From a virus: 64,000 nucleotides of DNA. The stretch is from positions 1 through 64,000 of IMG/VR virus record IMGVR_UViG_3300037575_000021. One strand, given 5' to 3'. A program made the translations under genes and the position numbers. Shown here piece after piece: positions 48,240-55,934 of this stretch (its first letter is position 1; each line of letters starts with the position of its first letter). Below the pieces are notes generated by a model. That model worked only from the letters and a program-made list of their open reading frames with translations. It did not search any database and was not told where the DNA came from.

Positions 48240-48620
48240 ATGAATTTATTACAAAAAGCTCTACTGAAGATTGCTAAGTTCTGTGTAAACCGATTAGATA
48301 ACTATGAGGTTTCGTACATCACAGATGAAGCAATGGGTGAGCTGGAAGACCGCGCCGAAGACATTATCCGTTCATACAATTATGGACCTAAATACGTCAA
48401 TGTGATCTACGAACAGTTAGGAATCACAAGTTATCAAATTAAAGACACTGATCGATTGGTTGAAGACCTAGGTGCTGACAGCCTAGATTTGATCGAGGTG
48501 ATTATGGCTCTAGAGGAAGAGTACGGAATTGAAATCCCTCATGGATTTGAAGAGAACATGATGGGTGCCACCGTTGCGGATGTAGCTCGTATTGTTGAAG
48601 GCCTAGGAGGTGAAGAATGA
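48240..48620 (+). CDS. Acyl carrier protein
   Basis: A 126-residue protein from ATG 48240, which has AGAGGAGG upstream; an in-frame upstream extension overlaps a strong promoter and is rejected. The C-terminal ~85 residues form a standard ACP: Y-E-Q-L-G-I-T-S-Y-Q-I, L-V-E-D-L-G-A-D-S81-L-D-L-I-E-V-I-M-A-L-E-E-E-Y-G-I. S81 is the 4'-phosphopantetheine attachment site. An N-terminal helix (about 1-40) is extra. Phage ACPs are uncommon; it may redirect lipid synthesis or serve as a partner of host SpoT, and the next gene is a SpoT-like hydrolase. Confidence 0.93.
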   Translation: MNLLQKALLKIAKFCVNRLDNYEVSYITDEAMGELEDRAEDIIRSYNYGPKYVNVIYEQLGITSYQIKDTDRLVEDLGADSLDLIEVIMALEEEYGIEIPHGFEENMMGATVADVARIVEGLGGEE

Positions 48621-49066
48621 TGGGGAGATGTACACAACTAGCTTGGAAGATTGCGGTTGATTCTCATGGTGATCAGATGTATGGGACTAAGCCCTATGTC
48701 CACCACCTACTTCAAGTGTTTGAAGGAATTAAGCGAAGCGCGAAAGCTTACAACCCTGCAGGTGTTATCTTAGATGAGGTTTGTGCTGTAGCCATCCTTC
48801 ACGATGTTTTAGAGGATACCGATATGACAGCGGATAAGTTAGTCATTGCTGGATTACCGGGAAACGTAGTGAGTTCAATCATCACCTTGACAAAATACAA
48901 GGATGAGAGTTATGATAGGTATATCTCAGGTATCAAGAAAGATACTATGGCTCTTATGGTCAAACGTGAGGACACTATGAAGAACCTTACTCAAAGCCAG
49001 AAAGAAGGTAACAACAAGCGAATCATTAAGTATTCCAACCAATTGAAACTACTGTACGAGGTGTAA
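48617..49066 (+). CDS. SpoT/MESH1-like HD-domain hydrolase
   Basis: A 149-residue protein with the small alarmone hydrolase pattern: A-W-K-I-A-V-D-S-H-G-D-Q (H17), Y-V-H-H (H29/H30), A-I-L-H-D-V-L-E-D-T (H62, D63), V-K-R-E-D-T-M-K-N-L near 117. MESH1/SpoT HD enzymes remove pyrophosphate from ppGpp, and some remove phosphate from NADPH. It overlaps the ACP gene by 4 bp, and in host cells ACP binds SpoT, so a joint role in controlling the stringent response is a reasonable inference. Confidence 0.9.
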   Translation: MMGRCTQLAWKIAVDSHGDQMYGTKPYVHHLLQVFEGIKRSAKAYNPAGVILDEVCAVAILHDVLEDTDMTADKLVIAGLPGNVVSSIITLTKYKDESYDRYISGIKKDTMALMVKREDTMKNLTQSQKEGNNKRIIKYSNQLKLLYEV

Positions 49067-49067
49067 T

Positions 49068-49277
49068 TTGGATCTAAAACGTATCAATGACCATTACAAC
49101 ACAATTGCCAGTAAGGTCGCTGGCAGTACATCCCGCTCACAAGCGGAAAATAAATTACAGAACCACGTACACAAGCATGACCTGCCAGATATCTTTCGTG
49201 TTGTTCACAAAGGTAATGGATTCGAGGTTAGCGTTGATACGGAGTTCCAACGAGGAGTGGAGAGGTTGAAAGGGTAA
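49068..49277 (+). CDS. Small hypothetical protein (TTG start)
   Basis: A 69-residue protein starting at TTG 49068 with a GAGG site seven bases upstream. It has A-E-N-K-L-Q-N-H-V-H-K-H-D near residue 27, similar to the K-L-Q-N-H-I-N-D tag of the membrane proteins, and a strand V-V-H-K-G-N-G-F-E-V-S-V-D. Its stop overlaps the next gene by 1 bp. Confidence 0.6.
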   Translation: MDLKRINDHYNTIASKVAGSTSRSQAENKLQNHVHKHDLPDIFRVVHKGNGFEVSVDTEFQRGVERLKG

Positions 49278-49849
49278 TGGAAGTTATAGCTTTACTTTTA
49301 GTATTGGCCATACCAATAGGTATACCCATCGCATTTGCCATCTTGTGTGAGAGAGATAGGATGGCTAACTCACCAAAATCCCCTGAGGAGCCAAGGGAGA
49401 TATTTCTACCACCAACATCTTTCAGAAAAGATATAGGTGAACCGATCTATTTCCTAGGTGAGAGAATTACCGAAGAGATTGAACTCTTCGAGTGGGCAAC
49501 TAGAGAGTTGGATAATTGGGGTTACTCGTTGATAGATCACATGAGTAGATCGTCAAGTGCCATCTTTAAGCGGAACCATACAATGCACATGAGCCGCCAT
49601 TGGTTTTTGGAATTCAAGGATATACCTTTTGGTTTTAATTGGTTTATCCAGAGAGATAATTCTCGTTACAATGATGGAGCGGAATATACCTGTAATGGAC
49701 TAACAGCTGATGAGGCTGAGTACCTTTACACCAAGTTCGAGGAATTGAAATCAGTTGAGGGTAATTTCGCTATGGCACGATCTCGGAGAACCCACAGGCT
49801 CAAGATTAATAAGTCTTATGGGCTAGAGGATCCTGATGGAGCTTGGTGA
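49277..49849 (+). CDS. Membrane-anchored hypothetical protein
   Basis: A 190-residue protein with one N-terminal membrane segment (M-E-V-I-A-L-L-L-V-L-A-I-P-I-G-I-P-I) and a soluble domain with E-W-A-T-R-E-L-D-N-W-G-Y and R-H-W-F-L-E-F-K-D-I-P-F-G-F. No family recognised. It follows the TTG-start gene with a 1-bp overlap. Confidence 0.68.
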   Translation: MEVIALLLVLAIPIGIPIAFAILCERDRMANSPKSPEEPREIFLPPTSFRKDIGEPIYFLGERITEEIELFEWATRELDNWGYSLIDHMSRSSSAIFKRNHTMHMSRHWFLEFKDIPFGFNWFIQRDNSRYNDGAEYTCNGLTADEAEYLYTKFEELKSVEGNFAMARSRRTHRLKINKSYGLEDPDGAW

Positions 49850-49909
49850 TATACTTTACGTGATTATACTTATGAGTTTAATGTTAATAATTTTTACGAA
49901 CCCAGATCA

Positions 49910-50107
49910 ATGGTAGATTATAAAGAACCACCTTGGAATTTAAAAACTGAGGGAAGTACAACAACATTCGGAGCCCCTAGGTTTGCTTATTGCTTTTCCT
50001 ACAAAGGGACTCGTTTCTGCAGCGAACTAACGTGGCACACTGAGTCGTTGGCCTTGTCTGCAGGTGAGAGGATTATTAAGGAGAAATTTGATGAAGGTGG
50101 GGACTAA
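49910..50107 (+). CDS. Small hypothetical protein
   Basis: A 65-residue protein, M-V-D-Y-K-E-P-P-W-N at the start, with two cysteines (Y-C-F-S, F-C-S-E). The ribosome site is weak. It is in frame with the preceding gene after its stop. Low-moderate support. Confidence 0.5.
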   Translation: MVDYKEPPWNLKTEGSTTTFGAPRFAYCFSYKGTRFCSELTWHTESLALSAGERIIKEKFDEGGD

Positions 50108-50285
50108 GGTTACTTACCGGGTGTTCAGATCTTACCTTAAGATCAAGAAAATTGAACAAGATAAAGCTCTCTTAGAGCCAGATACGTTAGACCCACTGGA
50201 GGAATTCCTTAAGAAGCCTTTCTGGGCTAAACTGGATACTCTTAACATATACAAGAGGGCACAACGGAAGAGGAAAGTAATATGA
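50091..50285 (+). CDS. Small basic hypothetical protein
   Basis: A 64-residue protein from ATG 50091 after AAGGAG. It begins with a beta-strand (G-T-K-V-T-Y-R-V) and ends R-A-Q-R-K-R-K-V-I. It overlaps the previous gene by 17 bp and the next by 4 bp. Confidence 0.65.
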   Translation: MKVGTKVTYRVFRSYLKIKKIEQDKALLEPDTLDPLEEFLKKPFWAKLDTLNIYKRAQRKRKVI

Positions 50286-50551
50286 TTGTTAAAGGTGTAC
50301 AAAAGGCTGAGGTTGAGGTCTCTGTTAATGTGAGAGAATTTCTCGATGCTTTAAGTCACAAGCTCGTAGGGGTGTCCCTAAACGCCCTTCAGGTAAACGA
50401 GGAGGGGAAGCTTCAAAAGGAAGAATTATCTAATTACCACAGGGGTGAGTACGATTGGGTTGATTGTGAATATCAAAACCCTACCCGTATTCGTAGGGTT
50501 AAACTCTTACAGGATCTTTATGAGGAGGCCAAGGATGCAGGGCTTAAGTAA
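50282..50551 (+). CDS. Hypothetical protein
   Basis: An 89-residue protein starting in an ATGA overlap. A strand (A-E-V-E-V-S-V-N-V-R-E-F) followed by a helix (F-L-D-A-L-S-H-K-L), then W-V-D-C-E-Y and a helix E-E-A-K-D-A-G. No family. Confidence 0.65.
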   Translation: MIVKGVQKAEVEVSVNVREFLDALSHKLVGVSLNALQVNEEGKLQKEELSNYHRGEYDWVDCEYQNPTRIRRVKLLQDLYEEAKDAGLK

Positions 50552-50921
50552 GGGGGTAAAGGTCGCAGATGTAGTGGATATCTATGCACTATCTGCACCA
50601 AAGAATGAGCGCGAGACTGAGATCCGACGTTACTACGAAGATCGTCTTGTAGCCGAGAGTAATACTAAAGGGTGCGGGTGGTATGGATCCAATGGATCAG
50701 TCGGTAAGGTTCAAGCTTTAAAGTTGACATCTGTAGACGGTAGTGTACAATACTTTCTGATGAGTGATGAAGTGGACATTAATATTGAAAAGCACACACC
50801 GGAGGATGTTGAGAGGCTCGCAAGAGAAGAAAAACGCAAAGCTCTTAGGAAGTTAACTCCTCAAGATATCGAGGCCCTAGGTCTTGATGCTCTAGAGGAT
50901 GAATTAAAACAGGAGATTTAA
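50535..50921 (+). CDS. Hypothetical acidic protein
   Basis: A 128-residue protein from ATG 50535 with GAGGAGG seven bases upstream; the longer frame from 50445 is rejected because it lies inside the previous gene. It has E-R-E-T-E-I-R-R-Y-Y-E-D-R and an acidic helical C-terminus (L-G-L-D-A-L-E-D-E-L). No family. Confidence 0.65.
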   Translation: MQGLSKGVKVADVVDIYALSAPKNERETEIRRYYEDRLVAESNTKGCGWYGSNGSVGKVQALKLTSVDGSVQYFLMSDEVDINIEKHTPEDVERLAREEKRKALRKLTPQDIEALGLDALEDELKQEI

Positions 50922-50924
50922 AAA

Positions 50925-51329
50925 ATGAGGATGAGAGGGAAGCTCCCTATCTTCAGTTACAGGGACACGTTCAGCCTTGACTCTACCCTAGCACCAATCA
51001 TAGCTGCAGGGTTAAGGAAGTTCAAGGATACCATCTCCAGCACTGAGTGGGGAGGCTATCCCAACGGGTTCGATACTGAGGAAGAGTGGCACGAAGTACT
51101 GGATAAGATGATCTGGTCTTTCGAGAATGCCGACTTTGAGATTGGTCTTCCACCTGAATATTGGGAAGAGACTAAGGGTATGAGTCTCGTGGATACACTT
51201 AACCGGGGTAAGACACCTAACCAAAAAGCTATCTGGGATGAGTACATGAAGAACTGTGAAGCTCATCAAGAGAGACTGGTGGAGGGGTTTGACCTGTTCG
51301 CTAAACACTTCCAGAGCTTGTGGTGGTAG
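50925..51329 (+). CDS. Hypothetical protein
   Basis: A 134-residue helical protein. Visible: I-F-S-Y-R-D-T-F-S-L-D-S near the start, E-E-W-H-E-V-L-D-K-M-I-W and a C-terminal W-W. No family recognised; placed before the SLOG-fold gene with a 2-bp spacing. Confidence 0.65.
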   Translation: MRMRGKLPIFSYRDTFSLDSTLAPIIAAGLRKFKDTISSTEWGGYPNGFDTEEEWHEVLDKMIWSFENADFEIGLPPEYWEETKGMSLVDTLNRGKTPNQKAIWDEYMKNCEAHQERLVEGFDLFAKHFQSLWW

Positions 51330-51330
51330 G

Positions 51331-51675
51331 ATGAAGACAATCATAGCTGGTGGTAGAGACTACTACCTAACAGAAAGTGATATAAGCAAGCTCGATACCT
51401 TACACATCACCGAGGTGGTTGAGGGAGGTGCTCCGGGAGTTGATAGATGTGCATTCCGATATGCACACAAGAAAGGACTGAAGTGCACAACCTTCAATGC
51501 TATGTGGCAAGAGGAAGGGAGAGCTGCAGGGCCTCTCCGAAACAGGAAGATGGCAAACTACGCAGAGGCTGTTGTGCTATTCCCGGGAGGAAGGGGCACA
51601 CAGTCGATGTACAACGAAGCCGTTAAGGCTGGATTAAAGATTTACGATTACAGACAAACAACAGAGGAGAAGTAA
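51331..51675 (+). CDS. SLOG-fold (DUF2493/YspA-like) nucleotide-binding protein
   Basis: A 114-residue protein from ATG 51331. Pattern: I-I-A-G-G-R-D (residues 4-10), V-V-E-G-G-A-P-G-V-D-R (29-39), G-P-L-R-N-R-K-M and V-V-L-F-P-G-G-R-G-T-Q-S-M. This is the DUF2493/YspA branch of the SLOG superfamily, which senses or processes nucleotide-derived ligands such as NAD or ADP-ribose derivatives. It starts 1 bp after the preceding stop. In a genome with macro domain, nadV and a SpoT-like hydrolase, a role in sequestering a defence signal is plausible but unproven. Confidence 0.85.
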   Translation: MKTIIAGGRDYYLTESDISKLDTLHITEVVEGGAPGVDRCAFRYAHKKGLKCTTFNAMWQEEGRAAGPLRNRKMANYAEAVVLFPGGRGTQSMYNEAVKAGLKIYDYRQTTEEK

Positions 51676-51677
51676 AT

Positions 51678-52031
51678 ATGTTAAACACTTACGTACTACA
51701 CGCAAACAATCAGGTTGCTCACAAACAATGTGGCTCAGCAACATTCCGTATGGTAGTTGGCCCAGACAACACCATGTCTATGTCTATGGCGGTATGCTCT
51801 AAGAACGATCAATTCTCACGTAAACTTGGTCGTGGCATTTCAGCTGATCGATTAACATTCGGTAAGGAAGTTGTTAAGGGTTATTACCACCCATCTCTAG
51901 CTATGCGATTCAACGTAGAGCTGGCACTTATGGACTTCCTAAAGGCCAATGAGGATAGTAAGAACACACCTGAGTATCGCTTAGTTGAAAAAGCTAAGCT
52001 GGCACTTGACGGTTACACAACTTACACCTAA
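51678..52031 (+). CDS. Hypothetical protein
   Basis: A 117-residue protein after GAGGAGAAG. Visible: V-L-H-A-N-N-Q-V-A-H-K-Q-C near the start and Y-H-P-S-L-A-M-R-F-N-V-E-L. It ends 5 bp before a terminator, so it closes the operon that begins at 46.5 kb. Unknown family. Confidence 0.68.
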   Translation: MLNTYVLHANNQVAHKQCGSATFRMVVGPDNTMSMSMAVCSKNDQFSRKLGRGISADRLTFGKEVVKGYYHPSLAMRFNVELALMDFLKANEDSKNTPEYRLVEKAKLALDGYTTYT

Positions 52032-52035
52032 TATC

Positions 52036-52054
52036 AGGCCCTTCGGGGCCTTTT
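52036..52054 (+). terminator. Rho-independent terminator
   Basis: AGGCCC-TTCG-GGGCCT followed by TTTCTGT; six pairs with a cUUCGg loop. Confidence 0.85.
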
Positions 52055-52072
52055 CTGTATGGAGATCCAGAA

Positions 52073-52198
52073 ATGGGAATAGATATTGAGGGCGGCATGA
52101 TTGTAGGTGCCGAGGGGCATGAGATCAATAAGCCAGATGGGGGGGGATCACCTAGAGCCCCTGTGTGTGAACTACAGGAATACATACAGAAGTTTTAA
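52073..52198 (+). CDS. Small hypothetical protein
   Basis: A 41-residue protein, M-G-I-D-I-E-G-G-M-I-V-G-A-E at the start, with GGAG upstream. It contains a run of eight Gs (codons for D-G-G-G-S), a possible slippage tract. It stands alone between a terminator and the next promoter. Confidence 0.45.
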   Translation: MGIDIEGGMIVGAEGHEINKPDGGGSPRAPVCELQEYIQKF

Positions 52199-52214
52199 AG
52201 ATACCACTGTGACC

Positions 52215-52244
52215 TTGACAAACTGCAAGGTTAAGTATTATGAT
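52215..52244 (+). promoter_or_regulatory. sigma70 promoter
   Basis: TTGACA - 18 bp - TATGAT upstream of the GTG-start gene at 52280. Confidence 0.65.
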
Positions 52245-52279
52245 GGTAGCATACGTAAGAAATACGGAGGGAGACCACA

Positions 52280-52531
52280 GTGAAATGGCTTAAGAAACTA
52301 CTCAACATCCACGATTGTGAGTTCGAGGACTACAAACCAATGGAGCCCATTGGCATTACCATGGGGTGGAGCATGAAGCCCACCGTTGAGTACAAATCCT
52401 TCGAGAGATGTAAGCATTGCCACAAAGAAAAGGTGAAGACAGGATGGATCTTCCATAAAGACCATACCCTCCACCCAGAGAACTATGACGAAGAGGGCAA
52501 ACCTCTAAGCAAATTTAAACCGACTAAGTAG
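52280..52531 (+). CDS. Small Cys/His-containing protein
   Basis: An 83-residue protein with a GTG start after GGAGGGAG. It has a C-E-F-E-D-Y segment and F-E-R-C-K-H-C-H-K-E, then F-H-K-D-H-T-L-H, together a likely zinc-binding site. First gene of the last plus-strand operon. Confidence 0.7.
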   Translation: MKWLKKLLNIHDCEFEDYKPMEPIGITMGWSMKPTVEYKSFERCKHCHKEKVKTGWIFHKDHTLHPENYDEEGKPLSKFKPTK

Positions 52532-52539
52532 GAGGCACC

Positions 52540-52731
52540 ATGAGCGATGACTCAGAGTACAATGATGGATATCACCAAGGGTGTGAAGATACCTCTCAGG
52601 AATACAAAGGGATTGTATCTAGCATCCTAGATGATCAAATAAAAGATATTGAGCTTAAAATAGATGAGCTAAAAGTGTCGGCTTATCACCTTACTCAAGT
52701 TAAGAACCAAATACTAGGGAGCATGGAATGA
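52540..52731 (+). CDS. Small acidic hypothetical protein
   Basis: A 63-residue protein after AGGAGG. Acidic N-terminus (D-D-S-E-Y-N-D-G-Y) then a helix with I-K-D-I-E-L-K-I-D-E-L-K, possibly a short coiled coil. Confidence 0.68.
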   Translation: MSDDSEYNDGYHQGCEDTSQEYKGIVSSILDDQIKDIELKIDELKVSAYHLTQVKNQILGSME

Positions 52732-53069
52732 ACTTCAAAGAAGCAATACGTGAATGGTTTGATGATAAGCGATTTCCTATTAGGACAGAGCCTATCCTCA
52801 ACCTGATACACCAGTGCTTTGAGGAACTGACCAGTAAGCGTAAAGTATGGATGATCACTACTACAGTTAACGATTACAATCAATATGGTGAGTATATCGG
52901 AGCTATATACATAACAAAGCCAACCTTTAGTGAGATTAAGTCACTAAATATCTTCACGTCTAGGTATGATCTGGATGACTGTATTAGTAAGCTACTGGAG
53001 GAGGGTGAAGTTATGCGGGGAGATACCACTTACTACCTAGATGAAGTAGAACAAGGAGAATCACTATGA
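52728..53069 (+). CDS. Hypothetical protein
   Basis: A 113-residue protein overlapping its neighbours by ATGA at both ends. Helical start (F-K-E-A-I-R-E-W-F-D-D-K), then strands (W-M-I-T-T-T-V-N-D-Y). No family. Confidence 0.66.
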   Translation: MNFKEAIREWFDDKRFPIRTEPILNLIHQCFEELTSKRKVWMITTTVNDYNQYGEYIGAIYITKPTFSEIKSLNIFTSRYDLDDCISKLLEEGEVMRGDTTYYLDEVEQGESL

Positions 53070-53521
53070 CAGAACAAACACACAAACAAGAATTAACCAT
53101 CACCGTAGATGTGCCTGATGGGTACAAGGCTGTTGATTATCGAGCACCTAGAGAGGGAGAGCTATACCTCACTGGTTGTGGGCGTGCACACACAGCATCT
53201 GATGACTATAGGAGCACCCGTTTCCCCATCCTTAAGAAGGAGATATCCCGAACCATCACTATCCCCGAGATAGAGATCAAGGTTGAAGATGCTCAGATAT
53301 TATACCATCTAATCAACCTATCCTTTAATGATAAACAGCGAGTTCTCTCCAATTACGGTGTGGATATCACAGGGGTATATACTACCGGAGGGATCTACAA
53401 AACTGTGGGCGAGAGGTTAAGCCGCATTCTGGAAGAATCCTACGGGATCGATTTGGCCTGCGGAGGAAACGCTCGGACTAGAATCCTCACAATAGAGGAA
53501 TTGGAGAACTCTAATGATTGA
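53066..53521 (+). CDS. Hypothetical protein
   Basis: A 151-residue protein. N-terminal strands (E-L-T-I-T-V-D-V-P-D-G-Y-K) and a middle helix (D-A-Q-I-L-Y-H-L-I-N-L), ending T-I-E-E-L-E-N. No family. The next gene overlaps by 8 bp. Confidence 0.66.
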   Translation: MTEQTHKQELTITVDVPDGYKAVDYRAPREGELYLTGCGRAHTASDDYRSTRFPILKKEISRTITIPEIEIKVEDAQILYHLINLSFNDKQRVLSNYGVDITGVYTTGGIYKTVGERLSRILEESYGIDLACGGNARTRILTIEELENSND

Positions 53522-53819
53522 ACACGGAAAGGAAGCACTAGAGTCTGCCCTAGCCACAGAGTCAAACATCAAGTTTAGACGTGACCTATTGGATATCCAG
53601 AACTCCCCTGACCTGATAGAAAAGGCTGAGTTCTACCTATCCAACTATCAACTAGCTCTATCAAGTGCCTTCAGCATCTACTACACTACTGAAGGTGATA
53701 AGGCTAGGAAGTCTAGGATACTCCTGAACCGAGTCCATGTTATCTCTGTCCTAGAGGCTATACTCGAAGAAGCTAAACGACCATACAAAGACCCAGAATT
53801 TGGGTGCCTAGCACCATAA
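53514..53819 (+). CDS. Hypothetical helical protein
   Basis: A 101-residue all-helical protein (A-L-E-S-A-L-A-T-E-S-N-I-K, L-L-N-R-V-H-V-I-S-V-L-E-A). Unknown family. Confidence 0.64.
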   Translation: MIEHGKEALESALATESNIKFRRDLLDIQNSPDLIEKAEFYLSNYQLALSSAFSIYYTTEGDKARKSRILLNRVHVISVLEAILEEAKRPYKDPEFGCLAP

Positions 53820-53835
53820 CCAAGAGGAGAACCAA

Positions 53836-54120
53836 ATGACAGAACATGATGTAACCCAAGACACAATAGGTCTAGGTGAGCCGGGTGTACCTCCAAACCT
53901 CTATAATGCATTGCTTAAGGAGAATGAAGCACTAGAGTTGGGTCTACTAGGTCTCACTCGGATCCTCGCGCAGGTTGGCTTTATCATTGCTACCAAAGAG
54001 ATCAAGGATGAGGATGATGAAGCTATACTTAAGCTTATCAACGAGGGAGGCAAGGAGGTAAAAGAGCAACTCATTAGTTTCCAAGCCGAATGTGATAAAC
54101 TTCGAGGTAAGACTGAGTAG
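53836..54120 (+). CDS. Hypothetical helical protein, last gene of plus operon
   Basis: A 94-residue protein after AAGAGGAG. Helices L-L-K-E-N-E-A-L-E-L-G-L-L-G-L and E-D-D-E-A-I-L-K-L-I-N-E-G. Ends the plus-strand gene series. Confidence 0.66.
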   Translation: MTEHDVTQDTIGLGEPGVPPNLYNALLKENEALELGLLGLTRILAQVGFIIATKEIKDEDDEAILKLINEGGKEVKEQLISFQAECDKLRGKTE

Positions 54121-54126
54121 CCCTGT

Positions 54127-54146
54127 GAGGCTCCCTGAGGGCCTCT
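54127..54146 (+). terminator. Possible terminator at end of plus operon
   Basis: GAGG-CT-CCC-TGA-GGG-CCTC hairpin right after the last stop codon. No T run follows, so weak. Confidence 0.4.
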
Positions 54147-54753
54147 CTACTCACCCACACAATCACCTTACCCAAACCTTAAAACCTCTCCTGTAGCCAT
54201 ACAGGCCCACCTAGCGCCATCCCCGCACCTATACCTACCAAAATATCCCACCAACAAGTATAAATACTGTAAAGAAATAACCCATATTAGCATCCCCTTA
54301 ATTTAGCAACCCCTAATTCACTACACCCTAATGTTCATCAACCATACAGGTCATTTCCTGTCCGATATTCCCCCACCAATTTCAGACCCTTCTGTACCCA
54401 TCTAATAGTAAATTCCATAATTAAATACCGTAAAGGGCCTGAGAGGCTCTGTACGTCCCTCTACGAGGTGTTCATACCTCTAGGAGTCCCAATACATCAA
54501 CCCTGTAGAAAATATCCATAGGAGTCCCTGTGGGGCTTCTGTGCGTTTGTGGGAAAATATCTGTGTGGGTGGACTTAAAGGGCCATACCGATTTGTGTTT
54601 TCCTGTAAAGTTGCTCCCGAGGTGCTTAACACAGCGCCTGCCACCCATCTGTCAAGCGAATAATCTCAAAATATCCATAAAGTATAACAACCCTCTAGCC
54701 TTAGAACCACGGGGCATAACGGCAATAAGTGTGCCAATAATTAGGGTACGTAC
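54147..54753. other. Non-coding C-rich region
   Basis: No ORF with a ribosome site. Much of the plus strand is poor in G (CCCAC, CCTAC, CCACC words). The word AAAATATC recurs four times (about 54240, 54510, 54553, 54668), and TAGGAGTCCC twice (about 54481, 54520). Confidence 0.5.
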
Positions 54754-54777
54754 TTCCGATAATTAATATTATCGGAA
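54754..54777. repeat. Perfect inverted repeat
   Basis: TTCCGATAAT-TAAT-ATTATCGGAA, ten perfect pairs around a four-base loop, in the convergent non-coding region. Confidence 0.75.
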
Positions 54778-54906
54778 ATTGGTAGAGACTTTTTAGGAAT
54801 AAGTACAATAATCGTTATAACTCATAGGTTTATGCTAATGATTATCACTATCAGGGAAAATAATTAAGAAAAGGCTTGACAAAGAGAATTCGATGTGTTT
54901 AACCCG

Positions 54907-54950
54907 AAGGGTAACAGAAAGGGTAACCCCAAGGGTAACACAAAGGGTAC
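54907..54950. repeat. Four iterons of AAGGGTAAC with 12-bp period
   Basis: AAGGGTAAC starts at 54907, 54919 and 54931, and AAGGGTAC at 54943. Regular 12-bp spacing, so all copies lie on nearly the same helix face. No coding ORF supports them. Confidence 0.8.
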
Positions 54951-55311
54951 ACAAGGGGGAATAACACAAAGCCCTCGACCATTGGCATGGTCTCGGTCTA
55001 TGCCCTGTGTGTATGTATAGTTATACCTTAAGGTGATGCTGAAGGGTCATGCTAGCAGGGCCTAGGCTTATGATAATAAGCCGTTAAGATAAGCACCCAC
55101 CATATAAGGCCCTTTCATGTAAGCGCCTATTGTAAGTGTCTTATGGTAGGTGTATTGAGTAGGGTTATTTATTTGATTAGGGCTTGACACTAAAGGCCCC
55201 AACCCGTAAGCTAGTCACTGTAAGATAGGGAAGGTAGGCTCATACTGTAGGGTTAGACTGTAACGTATAAGTAATACTTTATTGATTATAGCATGGAATT
55301 ATATAAAAGTC
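54951..55311. other. Non-coding region
   Basis: No supported gene. A weak plus-strand promoter-like TTGACA - 17 bp - TAAGCT occurs near 55190. Otherwise nothing firm is seen. Confidence 0.4.
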
Positions 55312-55336
55312 AATGATAATAACAACCATTATCATT
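55312..55336. repeat. Perfect inverted repeat, Fur-box-like words
   Basis: AATGATAAT-(7)-ATTATCATT, nine perfect pairs. The half sites resemble Fur-type GATAAT words, but their spacing differs from a standard Fur box. Confidence 0.65.
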
Positions 55337-55494
55337 AGCATTTTCTTCCAAACCACTACACCAAGCCTTAACAGTTGTCAATACCTAAATGTTTATACAG
55401 TACCGTTGTTTAAGCTCCTGTAAGGCGCTCTGAGAGGTGTTTGGGACTACCCCCTTGTAATGGTATTCCTTAAGGGAGAACTCCCTACAGACCT

Positions 55495-55749
55495 TTAGTA
55501 TTCATACATAGGGGCAGTGTACCCCCAAAAAATGTACACATCAGCTTTATAGCTCTCTTGCTCTAGTAGGTTTAGCACCTTCAGTACGCAATACTTTTCT
55601 AGAGCTTCTTCATAATCTACTTTTGCAGTGTATCCCCTACTTTCTAGTTGCTTTTTAATTTCTAGTAGTAGGGTGGTCGCTTGCTCTTGGTTTTGATCTC
55701 CTGCTTGCTTGAAGGTCATTAGAAAAGCTTTTAAATCTTGTTCTTCCAT
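55495..55749 (-). CDS. Hypothetical protein
   Basis: An 84-residue protein, mostly helical (L-K-A-F-L-M-T-F-K-Q-A-G, T-T-L-L-L-E-I-K-K-Q-L-E) with a hydrophobic aromatic end (V-Y-I-F-W-G-Y). It has its own promoter at 55789-55816. No family recognised. Confidence 0.66.
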   Translation of the reverse strand: MEEQDLKAFLMTFKQAGDQNQEQATTLLLEIKKQLESRGYTAKVDYEEALEKYCVLKVLNLLEQESYKADVYIFWGYTAPMYEY

Positions 55750-55788
55750 GTTTTCGCCCTTGGTTGTTTTCTTAACTGTATGACTAAC

Positions 55789-55816
55789 ATTATACAGACA
55801 AAAACCACAAAGTAAA
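55789..55816 (-). promoter_or_regulatory. sigma70 promoter
   Basis: Minus-strand TTTACT - 16 bp - TATAAT upstream of the 84-residue gene, preceded by TTTAAACAAAATG as at 57.2 kb. Confidence 0.72.
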
Positions 55817-55829
55817 CATTTTGTTTAAA

Positions 55830-55928
55830 TTAAATCATACCTAGAGCAAGGGCAGCACCTAGGGCGCTTATTACCATTCCAGCTATAAAGAAAAGGGTTA
55901 TAAGCAGTATTAAGACTGAGTGTTTCAT
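55830..55928 (-). CDS. Tiny membrane peptide (32 aa)
   Basis: Read directly: M-K-H-S-V-L-I-L-L-I-T-L-F-F-I-A-G, then a second hydrophobic part with A-L-G-A-A-L-A-L. One to two membrane segments. The ribosome site is poor, so support is modest. Confidence 0.45.
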   Translation of the reverse strand: MKHSVLILLITLFFIAGMVISALGAALALGMI

Positions 55929-55934
55929 AGTGGG

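Noticed and set aside
55312-55336. Fur box
   Set aside because: Half sites look similar, but the seven-base gap does not match the known overlapping Fur arrangement.
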